A stretch of DNA of 64,000 bases from NCBI RefSeq assembly GCF_002812725.1, contig NZ_NMUN01000007.1:62001-126000 (forward strand), in the 5' to 3' direction. Each line of letters begins with the position of its first letter. Position 1 is the stretch's first letter. The notes below the pieces were generated by a model, which was given only the letters and a program-made list of their open reading frames with translations, was not told the origin of the DNA and searched no databases. The position numbers and the translations under genes are program-made. The DNA is from Microbacterium sp. BR1. GTDB lineage: Bacteria > Actinomycetota > Actinomycetes > Actinomycetales > Microbacteriaceae. Below are positions 1 to 7,358 of this stretch, piece after piece.

Positions 1-88
1 CCGGCGACTCGCGGATCAGCCGCACGATCCGGGCGCGCGTGGGGTCGCCGAGAATCGTCCACTCCCCGGAAGTCTCGGACGCACTCAT
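1..88 (-). CDS. ArsR-family regulator, N-terminal fragment (cut by window edge)
   Basis: Only the first 29 codons are in the window. The readable segment contains LGDPTRARIVRLI, the start of the winged-helix domain of ArsR/SmtB regulators. The ATG lies 7 nt after a TAGACT -10 on the minus strand with no ribosome binding site, so a leaderless message is likely. The start codon lies inside an 18-bp inverted repeat (86-103), which suggests autorepression. A near copy of that repeat lies in front of arsC at 6203, so this protein may also control arsC (inference). The sensing cysteines, if any, are outside the window. Confidence 0.7.
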   Translation of the reverse strand, partial: MSASETSGEWTILGDPTRARIVRLIRESP

Positions 89-103
89 AGATACAAGTCT
101 ATG
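86..103. promoter_or_regulatory. Inverted-repeat operator of the left-edge ArsR-like gene
   Basis: CATAGATACAAGTCTATG has perfect 6-bp arms (CATAGA/TCTATG) around a 6-bp centre. It covers the minus-strand -10 (TAGACT) and the start codon of the partial regulator. Thirteen of 18 positions match the repeat at 6203-6220 upstream of arsC. Confidence 0.6.
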
Positions 104-129
104 CGCGGCCATCCCGGGGGGACGGATGT

Positions 130-513
130 CTACCGTGGGACCTCGAGCGACGCCAGCTGATCGAGGAACTCCTCGGCCATCGCGACCTGCTCGACGAGCC
201 TTCGGCGTCGATCCTCGGCGGCCTCTCGGATCGCGCGGATCGTCGCGAGATGTTCCGCCGATGCGGGATCCCGAGCGAGCTCGTCGAACGCCGCCAGCAC
301 CGTACGCATCTCGTCGAGCGAATAGCCGAGCGGCTTCATCCGGCGCACGAGCATGATGCGCGAGACATCCTCTTCCGCGTACAGGCGAAAGCCACCCTCG
401 GTGCGACCGGACGGCACGATCAGGCCGATCTCGTCGTAGTGACGCAGCGTCCGCAGCGACAACGACGTGCGCTCGGCGACCTCGCCGATGTGCATGGGCC
501 CTGGGTTACTCAC
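130..513 (-). CDS. MerR-family transcriptional regulator
   Basis: A 127-residue regulator. The N-terminal winged helix reads HIGEVAERTSLSLRTLRHYDEIGL, the classic MerR DNA-binding pattern, followed by a coiled dimerisation helix (about residues 75-120) rich in Arg and Glu. No conserved metal-binding cysteine is visible, so it is not a classical metal sensor of the MerR/CueR type. The GTG at 513 was chosen because GAGGAG lies 4 nt upstream; an internal ATG at 495 also fits the domain start. It is divergent from the SulP transporter gene and separated from it by an imperfect MerR-type dyad at 544-563, so it probably controls itself and that transporter. Its inducer is unknown. Confidence 0.85.
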   Translation of the reverse strand: MSNPGPMHIGEVAERTSLSLRTLRHYDEIGLIVPSGRTEGGFRLYAEEDVSRIMLVRRMKPLGYSLDEMRTVLAAFDELARDPASAEHLATIRAIREAAEDRRRRLVEQVAMAEEFLDQLASLEVPR

Positions 514-543
514 GTCGCTCCTCGGAAGCTCGCTCGCGGTCAA

Positions 544-563
544 ACCTTACGTTACGGTAGAGT
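544..563. promoter_or_regulatory. MerR-type dyad between merR-like gene and sulP
   Basis: ACCTTAC-N6-GTAGAGT, with 5 of 7 arm positions symmetric, is similar to operators of MerR regulators in actinobacteria. Its right arm contains a TAGAGT -10 for the plus-strand sulP gene. No good -35 is visible at the normal spacing, as expected for a MerR-activated promoter. Confidence 0.5.
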
Positions 564-674
564 TTGGCCAGTGGCGCATCTTCGGCGCCCTCCCCATCTT
601 CCCAGGACGGCATCGCCGGCCCCGGCGCATCGGCGCCCTCGACCCACACCGCCCCCTCCCCCGTCAGGAGCGCC

Positions 675-2198
675 ATGACCGACGTCATCCCCGTCCAGGA
701 CCCGAAGTCCCGCTATCGCATCGAGCCGACGGTCATGCAGGCACTCCGGAGCCCCCGACTGTTGACCCGCGAGGTGCTCGCCGGGCTCGTCGTCGCGATC
801 GCACTGATCCCCGAGGCGATCGCGTTCTCGATCATCGCGGGCGTCGATCCGCGCCTCGGCCTGTTCTCGTCGTTCATCATGGCCGTCGCGATCGCGTTCC
901 TCGGCGGCCGACCCGCCATGATCACGGCCGCGACCGGCGCGATCGCCCTCGTGATAGCACCCGTGGCGCGCGAGTACGGCATGGACTACTTCATCGCCAC
1001 GGTGCTGCTCGGCGGCGCGATCCAGATCGTGCTCGCGGCGCTCGGAGTCGCGAAACTCATGCGCTTCATCCCCCGCTCGGTGATGGTCGGGTTCGTGAAC
1101 GCCCTCGCGATCCTGATCTTCGTGTCCCAGTTTCCGCAGCTGATCGACGTCCCCTGGCTCGTCTACCCCCTCGTCGTGATCGGGCTGCTGATCATGTACC
1201 TGATGCCTCGCCTCACGAAGGTCGTCCCCGCGCCGCTGATCGCCATCGTCCTGCTCACCGCGGCAGCCGTCGTGTTCGGCCTGAGCGTTCCCACCGTCGG
1301 CGACCAGGGCGAACTCCCCCGCAGCCTTCCCGAGCTGTTCATCCCGAACGTGCCGCTGAACGTCGAGACGCTCTCGATCATCGCCCCCTACGCGGCCGCG
1401 ATGGCGATCGTCGGCCTGCTCGAGTCGCTCATGACCGCCAAGCTCGTCGACGAGATCACCGACACCCACTCGCGCAAGACCCGCGAGGCCTTCGGCCAGG
1501 GCGCCGCCAACATCCTCTCCGGCGCTTTCGGCGGCATGGGCGGTTGCGCGATGATCGGCCAGACCATGATCAACGTCAAGGCATCCGGGGCGCGCACACG
1601 CATCTCGACGTTCCTCGCCGGTGTCTTCCTGCTCATCCTCGTCCTCGCGCTCGGCGACGTGGTCGCCGTCATTCCGATGGCGGCGCTCGTTGCCGTGATG
1701 ATCGTCGTCTCGGTGGCGACCTTCGACTGGCACAGCGTGCGCCCGTCGACGCTCAAGCGCCTGCCGAAGAGCGAGACCGCCGTCATGCTCATCACGGTCG
1801 CGATCACGGTATGGACCCACAACCTCGCGATCGGGGTCGGGGCCGGCGTACTGGCGGCGATGGTGCTGTTCGCCCGCCGTGTCGCGCACTTCGTGTCCGT
1901 CACCCGTGCGACCGACCGCGAGGCATCCGTCCCCACCGTTCGCTACACGGTCGACGGCGAGCTGTTCTTCGCGTCGAGCAACGACCTCACGACGCAGTTC
2001 GCGTACACGCACGATCCCGAGCGCGTCGTCATCGACATGTCCCACTCGCATATCTGGGATGCATCGACCGTCGCCGCGCTCGATGCGATCCAGACCAAGT
2101 ACGAGCACCTCGGCAAGCGCGTCATTCTCGAGGGCATGAACGAGGCCACGTCGCAGATGCACGGGCGCTTGAGCGGCGGACTCGGCGCCGGGCACTAG
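675..2198 (+). CDS. SulP-family inorganic anion transporter with STAS domain
   Basis: A 507-residue membrane protein. The N-terminal Sulfate_transp core carries about 12 hydrophobic segments and SulP-type sequences such as LIPEAIAFSIIAGVDPRLGL and GGRPAMITAATGA. A C-terminal STAS domain (about residues 415-500) contains VIDMSHSHIWDASTVAALD. Family members carry sulfate, bicarbonate, molybdate or related anions; the substrate cannot be read from sequence. The ATG at 675 has AGGAG 4 nt upstream; an ATG at 564 in the same frame would add a low-complexity Ser/Pro stretch and was rejected. The divergent MerR gene probably regulates it. Its place beside arsenic genes and near molybdate genes makes oxyanion handling plausible. 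Confidence 0.88.
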   Translation: MTDVIPVQDPKSRYRIEPTVMQALRSPRLLTREVLAGLVVAIALIPEAIAFSIIAGVDPRLGLFSSFIMAVAIAFLGGRPAMITAATGAIALVIAPVAREYGMDYFIATVLLGGAIQIVLAALGVAKLMRFIPRSVMVGFVNALAILIFVSQFPQLIDVPWLVYPLVVIGLLIMYLMPRLTKVVPAPLIAIVLLTAAAVVFGLSVPTVGDQGELPRSLPELFIPNVPLNVETLSIIAPYAAAMAIVGLLESLMTAKLVDEITDTHSRKTREAFGQGAANILSGAFGGMGGCAMIGQTMINVKASGARTRISTFLAGVFLLILVLALGDVVAVIPMAALVAVMIVVSVATFDWHSVRPSTLKRLPKSETAVMLITVAITVWTHNLAIGVGAGVLAAMVLFARRVAHFVSVTRATDREASVPTVRYTVDGELFFASSNDLTTQFAYTHDPERVVIDMSHSHIWDASTVAALDAIQTKYEHLGKRVILEGMNEATSQMHGRLSGGLGAGH

Positions 2199-2243
2199 CT
2201 GCGCGTGCGCGGCGTGGGCGGACGGCACCCCGCGGACGGCTGA

Positions 2244-2249
2244 CAGACT
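2244..2249 (+). promoter_or_regulatory. -10 of leaderless acr3-like gene
   Basis: CAGACT ends 6 nt before the ATG at 2256 and no Shine-Dalgarno site is present, matching the spacing seen at other leaderless starts in this window. Confidence 0.4.
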
Positions 2250-2255
2250 GGGCGG

Positions 2256-3209
2256 ATGTCGCGGGTCATCGAATGGGGCGAGCGACACCAGGTCGCGCTC
2301 TCCCTCGCGGCCATCGCGGTCGGGGCGGCCGTCGGTCTCGGATATCCCGCGGCGGCGGGCCCGCTCGAGTTGTCGATCACGCCGACCCTCGGGCTGCTGC
2401 TGTACGCGACCTTCCTCGGCGTGCCGTTCGGGCGGCTTGCGGGCGCGTTTCGGGACGGCCGGTTTCTGACGACCGTTCTGATCCTCAACTTCGTGATCGT
2501 CCCGCCGATCGCGTTCGGACTCTCTCGTTTCGTGGCGTTCGATCAGGCGCTCGTCGTCGGCGTGCTGCTGGTGCTGCTGACGCCGTGCGTCGACTACGTC
2601 ATCGTGTTCACCGGACTCGCGGGCGGGTCCAGGGAACGCCTGCTCGCGGCAACGCCCCTGCTGATGCTCGCGCAGATGGCGCTGCTCCCGCTCTATCTGT
2701 GGCTGATGGTGGGATCGAAATCCGCGACATCCGTCGATCTGCACCCCTTCGTGATGGCGTTCCTGCTCCTGATCGCGCTGCCGCTCGCGCTCGCCGCCCT
2801 GACGCGTGCGCTGGCCGCGCGGACGCGCGTCGCGCGTGCGGTGATGACCGCGGCGCTCGCGGCGATGGTGCCCCTCATGATGCTGACGCTCGCCGCCGTT
2901 GTCGGGTCGCAGGTCGCGGCGGTCGTGGGATCCCTCGGCACGCTCGTCGCGGTCGTGCCGGTATTCGTTGCGTTCGCAGCGATCATGACGGGCCTGGGCG
3001 CGGCCGTGGGACGGGTCGCTCGACTCGACACCCCCACCCGCCGCGCCGTCGTCTTCAGCGGAGTCACCCGCAATTCGCTTGTCGTGCTGCCCCTCGCGCT
3101 CGCCCTGCCGTCGGCATTCGCGCTGACGCCGCTCGTCGTGGTCACGCAGACGCTGATCGAGCTGATCGTGATGGTCGCGCTCGTCGCCCTGTACTCGCGC
3201 CGACGCTAG
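2256..3209 (+). CDS. acr3: ACR3-type arsenite permease (bile acid:sodium symporter superfamily)
   Basis: A 317-residue polytopic protein with about 10 membrane segments. It should export arsenite through the cell membrane. The motif LTPCVDYVIVFTGLAGG places a cysteine at residue 111, matching the conserved TM4 cysteine of ACR3 proteins, and a Glu in QTLIELIVM near the C-terminus matches the conserved acidic residue of the last-but-one helix. It ends on CTAG shared with the stop codon of the convergent aquaporin gene. Neighbours include ArsR, ArsC, an ArsO-like flavoprotein and an ArsN-like acetyltransferase, which supports arsenic efflux over bile-acid or organic-anion transport. The family call is firm, the substrate slightly less so. 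Confidence 0.85.
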   Translation: MSRVIEWGERHQVALSLAAIAVGAAVGLGYPAAAGPLELSITPTLGLLLYATFLGVPFGRLAGAFRDGRFLTTVLILNFVIVPPIAFGLSRFVAFDQALVVGVLLVLLTPCVDYVIVFTGLAGGSRERLLAATPLLMLAQMALLPLYLWLMVGSKSATSVDLHPFVMAFLLLIALPLALAALTRALAARTRVARAVMTAALAAMVPLMMLTLAAVVGSQVAAVVGSLGTLVAVVPVFVAFAAIMTGLGAAVGRVARLDTPTRRAVVFSGVTRNSLVVLPLALALPSAFALTPLVVVTQTLIELIVMVALVALYSRRR

Positions 3210-3919
3210 GTGCGGGGATCGGCCTGCGCGACCACGTCGAGGCCATCGGGTGCGCGCTTGGCCAGGGGGAACAGTGCGAGCGCGACCGCAACACCCACAC
3301 CCGCACCGACCAGCTGCGCCACGATGAAGGGCAGGACCGAGGTGGGCGCGATGCCGGCGAAGGTGTCGCTGAAGGCGCGGCCGATCGTGATGGCCGGGTT
3401 GGCGAAGCTCGTCGACGACGTGAAGAAGTAGGCCGCACCGATGTATGCGCCGACCGCGGGAGCGGCGAGATGACCCCGGCCCGTGCACACGAGCGCGAAG
3501 ATGAGGAACACCAGCCCGGCCGTCGCGATGACCTCGGACAGCAGCCGCGGGCCGTCGGCGCGATCCGTCGTGCTCCACGACACGGCGGCGAGCCCGAACA
3601 TCAGGTTCGCGAGGACCGCGCCGGCGATGCACCCGGCGATCTGCGCCGGGAGGTAGACGCCCGCCACCGACCACGGGCGGCGATGCAGCACGATGTCGGC
3701 GATCGTCACGGCGGGGTTGAAGTGTGCGCCGGACACCGGCTGCAGGATCAGGATCAGGACCCCGAGACCGAGCGCCGTGGCGAACGCGTTCTCGAAGAGC
3801 TGCAGACCCACGTCGCGCGGCGAGAGCTGCTGCGCCATGATGCCCGAGCCGATGACGATCGCCGCGAGCAGGGCGCTGCCGAGGAACTCCGCGCCGACGG
3901 CGCGCGCAGTTGCCCTCAC
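3206..3919 (-). CDS. MIP/aquaglyceroporin family channel (AqpS-like)
   Basis: A 237-residue channel with two NPA half-helix motifs, FNPAVT (about residue 68) and ANPAIT (about residue 175). The second is followed by GR, giving the selectivity-filter arginine. Six hydrophobic helices are visible. In ars operons such channels pass undissociated As(OH)3 or methylarsenicals down their gradient. It overlaps the upstream arsR by 4 nt (ATGA at 3916-3919) and so is co-transcribed with it. It is convergent with acr3, and both stops use the same CTAG. The ars context makes metalloid permeation more likely than water or glycerol transport, but this is inference. Confidence 0.87.
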   Translation of the reverse strand: MRATARAVGAEFLGSALLAAIVIGSGIMAQQLSPRDVGLQLFENAFATALGLGVLILILQPVSGAHFNPAVTIADIVLHRRPWSVAGVYLPAQIAGCIAGAVLANLMFGLAAVSWSTTDRADGPRLLSEVIATAGLVFLIFALVCTGRGHLAAPAVGAYIGAAYFFTSSTSFANPAITIGRAFSDTFAGIAPTSVLPFIVAQLVGAGVGVAVALALFPLAKRAPDGLDVVAQADPRT

Positions 3920-4263
3920 GAGCCGATCAGCAGACGTGAGACGCGGTCGAGCGCACCGGGAACCAGCCCGTAGTAGGCCCAGGTGCCGCGCTTGCTGCGC
4001 GTGAGAAACCCCGCCTCGGTGAGGACCTTGAGGTGGTGCGACACGGTCGGCTGGCTGAGCCCGACCGGTTCGGTCAGGTCACAGACGCACGCCTCGGCAC
4101 CCTCCGACGCGGCGACGATCGAGAGCAGACGCAGCCGGGCGGGATCGGCGAGGGCCTTCATCGTGTGCGCGAGAGCCACGGCCTCGTCGGCGCCGAGCGG
4201 CTCGCGGACGAGGGCGGTGCCGCACGCGGGTGCGGAGACATCCGTCAGGGGAAGAAGAGTCAC
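3916..4263 (-). CDS. arsR: ArsR arsenite-responsive repressor
   Basis: A 115-residue winged-helix regulator. ACVCDLTEPVGLSQPTVSHH contains the CVC motif (Cys59, Cys61) placed at the start of the DNA-binding helix as in ELCVCDL-type ArsR proteins, where it binds As(III) and releases DNA. The start is GTG, 6 nt after a TAGCAT -10 (4270-4275 read on the minus strand), so the message is probably leaderless. It is divergent from the ArsO-like gene, and the region between holds several ATCGAT half-sites typical of ArsR/SmtB operators. The aquaporin gene follows with a 4-nt overlap. Confidence 0.93.
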   Translation of the reverse strand: MTLLPLTDVSAPACGTALVREPLGADEAVALAHTMKALADPARLRLLSIVAASEGAEACVCDLTEPVGLSQPTVSHHLKVLTEAGFLTRSKRGTWAYYGLVPGALDRVSRLLIGS

Positions 4264-4346
4264 GCATCGATGCTAATCGATATTGACACTCATCGATAGA
4301 CGGCGGATACTCGAACATCGAAGACCATCGATATTCGGAGGGGATC
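4264..4346. promoter_or_regulatory. Divergent ars promoter/operator with repeated ATCGAT sites
   Basis: Four ATCGAT hexamers (in GCATCGATGC, TAATCGATATTG, TCATCGATAG and CCATCGATATTCG) lie between arsR and the ArsO-like gene. AT-rich dyads of this kind are typical ArsR/SmtB targets. The minus-strand -10 TAGCAT for arsR overlaps the first site. The plus-strand gene at 4347 has a GGAGGGG ribosome binding site next to the last one. Confidence 0.6.
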
Positions 4347-5681
4347 ATGACCCTGCTCGACCTCACGCCGCGCGCCTCTCGCGCGAGCCGCCTCGATACA
4401 CTGCCGGTCGCGATCGTCGGCGCGGGCCCCATCGGGCTCGCCGCGGCGGCACATCTGACCGAGCGCGGCATCGACTTCACGATCTACGAAGCCGGCGACG
4501 CGATCGGTGCGAGCGTGCGGGCGTGGGGCCACACCCGCCTCTTCTCCCCCTGGGAGCACCTGGTCGACCCCGCCGCGGCGCGCCTGCTCGAGTCGTCCGG
4601 ATGGCAGGCACCCGCGGCATCCCGCATCCCCACCGGCGCCGAGCTCGTTTCCCGGTACCTGATTCCCCTGGCCCAGCTCGACGCGATCGCGTCCCGCACC
4701 CGCACCGGCACCGAGGTGCTGGCCGTGACCCGCGAGGGCATGGATCGCACCCGCACCCGGGCGCGCGCTGTCACCCCGTTCGCCCTGCGCATCCGCCGCG
4801 CCGACGGAACGATCGAGGATGTCGCGGCCCGGGCGGTCATCGACGCCTCGGGCACGTACCGCACACCGAACAGCCTCGGCTCGAGCGGACTCGACCCCCT
4901 GGGTCTGGGCGATGTGGCCGACCGCGTTTCGCCCGCACTCCCCGATGTGCTGGGTCGGGACCGGGCGCGGTTCGCGGGTCGGCACACCACCGTCGTCGGC
5001 GCGGGGCACTCGGCGGCGAACACGCTCCTCGCGCTCGTGAAGCTCGCCTCGGACGAGCCGGGCACACGCATCACCTGGCTGATCCGAAACTCTCGCGCCG
5101 CACGCGTCACCACGGCGCCCGACGACGAACTCGCCGGGCGCGCCGAGCTCGGCGGACGCGTCGAGCAACTGGTCCGCGACGGCGCGATCGATCTGGTCGA
5201 CGGGTTCGAGATCGTCGGCGCACGCCGGGTCGACGAATCCGATGACCTCACGGCGGGCCCCGTCGAGCTCGTCGGACTCCGCCGGGGCGAGACCGTCTCA
5301 CACCGCACGGATCAGATCGTGAACGCGACCGGGTTCCGACCCGACCTCGGCATTCTGCGCGAGCTGCGCCTCGAGCTCGACGACATCGTCGAGGCGCCGC
5401 GGCGGCTCGCCCCGCTGATCGACCCGAACGTGCACTCGTGCGGAACGGTCGAGCCGCACGGGTTCCGCGAGTTGACGCATCCCGAGCAGAACTTCTTCAT
5501 CGTGGGCATGAAGTCGTACGGGCGCGCGCCCACCTTCCTGCTCGCGACGGGCTACGAACAGGTCCGCTCGGTCGCGGCTCACCTGGCGGGCGACACCGAG
5601 AGCGCCCTTCGCGTGGCGCTCACGCTGCCGGCGACGGGAGTGTGCTCGACCGACATCGGCGGAGGAGCCTGCTGCACATGA
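4347..5681 (+). CDS. FAD/NAD(P)H-dependent oxidoreductase of ars operons (ArsO-like)
   Basis: A 444-residue flavoprotein. VAIVGAGPIGLAAAAHL near residue 25 is the FAD-binding GxGxxG fold, and TVVGAGHSAANTLLAL near residue 215 is the second, NAD(P)H-binding Rossmann motif, as in class B flavin monooxygenases and ArsO. The tail ends in a Cys-rich segment, GVCSTDIGGGACCT, unusual for a monooxygenase and suggestive of a thiol or metalloid contact. The GGAGGGG ribosome binding site sits 3 nt before the ATG. The stop overlaps the next gene by 4 nt (ATGA), so the two are translationally coupled. Oxidation of an arsenical is plausible but not proven. Confidence 0.75.
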   Translation: MTLLDLTPRASRASRLDTLPVAIVGAGPIGLAAAAHLTERGIDFTIYEAGDAIGASVRAWGHTRLFSPWEHLVDPAAARLLESSGWQAPAASRIPTGAELVSRYLIPLAQLDAIASRTRTGTEVLAVTREGMDRTRTRARAVTPFALRIRRADGTIEDVAARAVIDASGTYRTPNSLGSSGLDPLGLGDVADRVSPALPDVLGRDRARFAGRHTTVVGAGHSAANTLLALVKLASDEPGTRITWLIRNSRAARVTTAPDDELAGRAELGGRVEQLVRDGAIDLVDGFEIVGARRVDESDDLTAGPVELVGLRRGETVSHRTDQIVNATGFRPDLGILRELRLELDDIVEAPRRLAPLIDPNVHSCGTVEPHGFRELTHPEQNFFIVGMKSYGRAPTFLLATGYEQVRSVAAHLAGDTESALRVALTLPATGVCSTDIGGGACCT

Positions 5682-6187
5682 CGACGGTTCGCCAGATGCG
5701 AGCCGCGGACTGGGACGCGGTCGCCCTGATCTATGAACAGGGGATCGAAGACGGCGAGGCGACCTTCGAGGTCGAGGTGCCGACCTGGGCCGCCTTCGAC
5801 GCGTCCCGCCTGCCGGACCTACGCCCGGTCGCGGTCGACGGTGAGTCGATCCTCGGCTGGGCCGCGGCATCCCCCGTCTCGATCCGTGCCGCCTACCGCG
5901 GCGTGATCGAGCATTCGGTGTATGTCGCGCGCAGCTCACGGGGGCTCGGGATCGGCCGTACGCTCCTCGCTGCGCTGATCGACGCCGCCGAAGACGCGGG
6001 CTTCTGGTGCATCCAGTCGAGTATCTTCCCCGAGAACGCGGCGAGCCTCGCGCTGCACGAGCGCGCCGGCTTCCGAACCGTCGGGCGCCGCGAACGGATC
6101 GCACGGTCGGGCCGGGGGCCGCGAGCGGGCCACTGGCGCGACACCGTGCTGATCGAGCGCCGCAGCCGGATCAACGGCCAGGACTGA
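5678..6187 (+). CDS. GNAT N-acetyltransferase, ArsN/phosphinothricin acetyltransferase-like
   Basis: A 169-residue GNAT protein beginning TTVRQMRAADWDAVALIYEQGI. The acetyl-CoA loop is RGLGIGRTLLAALI, and GFRTVGRRERI matches the end of the PAT/ArsN fold. Members linked to ars operons acetylate arsinothricin, an organoarsenical glutamate analogue, or the related phosphinothricin. The ATG overlaps the stop of the flavoprotein gene (5678-5681). Position within an ars operon favours ArsN over a general antibiotic acetyltransferase; the substrate is an inference. Confidence 0.8.
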   Translation: MTTVRQMRAADWDAVALIYEQGIEDGEATFEVEVPTWAAFDASRLPDLRPVAVDGESILGWAAASPVSIRAAYRGVIEHSVYVARSSRGLGIGRTLLAALIDAAEDAGFWCIQSSIFPENAASLALHERAGFRTVGRRERIARSGRGPRAGHWRDTVLIERRSRINGQD

Positions 6188-6202
6188 CGTCGATTCGCAA
6201 TC

Positions 6203-6220
6203 CATAGATATTCGCCTATG
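6203..6220. promoter_or_regulatory. Inverted-repeat operator upstream of arsC
   Basis: CATAGATATTCGCCTATG has CATAG/CTATG arms and shares 13 of 18 positions with the repeat at 86-103. It overlaps a candidate -10 TATGCT (6217-6222), so a repressor bound here should block arsC transcription. It differs from the ATCGAT sites next to the CVC-type arsR. Confidence 0.55.
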
Positions 6221-6249
6221 CTTTTACTTCAGAGAGAAAGCGAGTCCCG

Positions 6250-6666
6250 ATGACCGACAAGCCCACCGTCCTGTTCGTCTGCGTCCACAACGCGGGACGC
6301 TCGCAGATGGCCGCAGGATACCTCCGTGCACTCGCCGGCGATTCGATCGAGGTCCTCTCGGCCGGTTCTGCCCCGAAAGACACGATCAACCCGGTCGCCG
6401 TCGATGCCATGGCCGAAGAGGGCATCGACATCGCGAACAACACGCCGAAGGTGCTCACCGTCGAGGCGGTGCGCGAGTCCGACGTCGTGATCACGATGGG
6501 CTGCGGCGATGCGTGCCCGATCTTCCCCGGAAAGCGCTACGAGGACTGGGAACTCGACGACCCGGCAGGTCAGGGCATCGAATCCGTCCGGCCGATCCGC
6601 GATGACATCCGCGCCCGCGTCGAAGCCCTGATCGCCGAGCTGATTCCGCCCGCCGCCCCCGCCTGA
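6250..6666 (+). CDS. arsC: Arsenate reductase, low-molecular-weight phosphatase type
   Basis: A 138-residue enzyme that reduces arsenate to arsenite for export. The phosphate loop CVHNAGRS (Cys11 to Ser18) has the CX5R pattern of LMW-PTP-like arsenate reductases. MGCGDACPIFPGKRYEDWEL carries the later cysteines, and DDPAGQ matches the family end motif. Actinobacterial members of this type use mycothiol/mycoredoxin or thioredoxin. It has its own promoter and operator (6203-6220), separate from the oxidoreductase-ArsN pair. Confidence 0.93.
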   Translation: MTDKPTVLFVCVHNAGRSQMAAGYLRALAGDSIEVLSAGSAPKDTINPVAVDAMAEEGIDIANNTPKVLTVEAVRESDVVITMGCGDACPIFPGKRYEDWELDDPAGQGIESVRPIRDDIRARVEALIAELIPPAAPA

Positions 6667-6680
6667 TCCGCACCCACTCC

Positions 6681-6696
6681 GTGGGACTTTGGTCAC
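6681..6696. promoter_or_regulatory. DosR-like box upstream of HTH gene (tentative)
   Basis: GTGGGACTTTGGTCAC resembles the GGGAC half-site of DosR/DevR operators (GGGACT...AGTCCC), although the right half is poor. It lies about 35 nt before the start codon at 6731, next to genes for formate dehydrogenase maturation and cytochrome bd, which suit a hypoxia-type regulator. Confidence 0.3.
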
Positions 6697-6718
6697 GGTG
6701 GCACCGCTCGGCGCCGTG

Positions 6719-6724
6719 AATAAT
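6719..6724 (+). promoter_or_regulatory. -10 of leaderless HTH regulator gene
   Basis: AATAAT ends exactly 6 nt before the ATG at 6731. Confidence 0.4.
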
Positions 6725-6730
6725 CGAGGC

Positions 6731-7351
6731 ATGACCATGCAGAGCGTCGGATACAGCGCGATTTCGAGCTTCAGCCGCGTCGAGATCCTCCACCTCATCC
6801 AGATGCACCCGCAGCAGACCGTCGCCGCGCTCGCCGCGGCGACGGCCCTGCATCCCAACACCGTCCGCGAGCACCTCGAGCGCCTGCTCGATGCGGGTCA
6901 CATCGTGCGCGAGACCGAACACCGGACGACGCGCGGACGCCCGCGGGTCCTCTACCGCGCCGCGACCGGCCAGCCCGACGCCTCCAGCCCCATCGCGCGC
7001 CGCAAGGCCCGCGCGGCGGCCGAGCGCGGCGACATCATGCGGCGCGTGATGCCGTGGACCGGAGCATCCGTCCGCGAGCTCGGCACCGAGACGACACACC
7101 AGCTCGACGCGATCGTCGACCACCTGAGCGAGTCGGGCTTCGATCCCCTGATCGACGAGCGCGAGTTCACGATCGACCTGACCCCGTGCCCGCACGCGGC
7201 ATCGCAATCGGCCCACCGCGACACGCTGTGCTCGGTGCACCTGGGCATCATGCAGGGTGTGCTGGCGGAGGCGCGCGGTCCCCTCACCGTCGCGGGTATG
7301 CGACCCTCCTGCGATCCGACGCAGTGCGTCGTCCAACTGACGATGGCGTAG
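6731..7351 (+). CDS. Winged-helix regulator with Cys-rich C-terminal domain
   Basis: A 206-residue protein. Residues about 15-75 form a winged helix (HLIQMHPQQTVAALAAATAL, then NTVREHLERLLDAGHIVRE). The C-terminal half holds four cysteines in the pattern C-X13-C-X26-C-X4-C (LTPCPH, TLCSVHLG, PSCDPTQC). This recalls SufR-type Fe-S or metal-sensing regulators of the DeoR/ArsR-like group, though spacing differs from SufR. The ATG at 6731 lies 6 nt after AATAAT; an ATG at 6737 with GAGG at 6726-6729 is an alternative. It points toward fdhD, which is convergent 7 nt away. It may sense redox state or metal for the neighbouring Moco/cyd genes (inference). Confidence 0.75.
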   Translation: MTMQSVGYSAISSFSRVEILHLIQMHPQQTVAALAAATALHPNTVREHLERLLDAGHIVRETEHRTTRGRPRVLYRAATGQPDASSPIARRKARAAAERGDIMRRVMPWTGASVRELGTETTHQLDAIVDHLSESGFDPLIDEREFTIDLTPCPHAASQSAHRDTLCSVHLGIMQGVLAEARGPLTVAGMRPSCDPTQCVVQLTMA

Positions 7352-7358
7352 GCGCGGC

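Noticed and set aside
467..3973. 1168-codon open frame on the plus strand across sulP, acr3 and the aquaporin
   Set aside because: It covers four real genes in another frame and reads as Arg/His/Pro-rich low-complexity sequence, typical of high-GC shadow frames.
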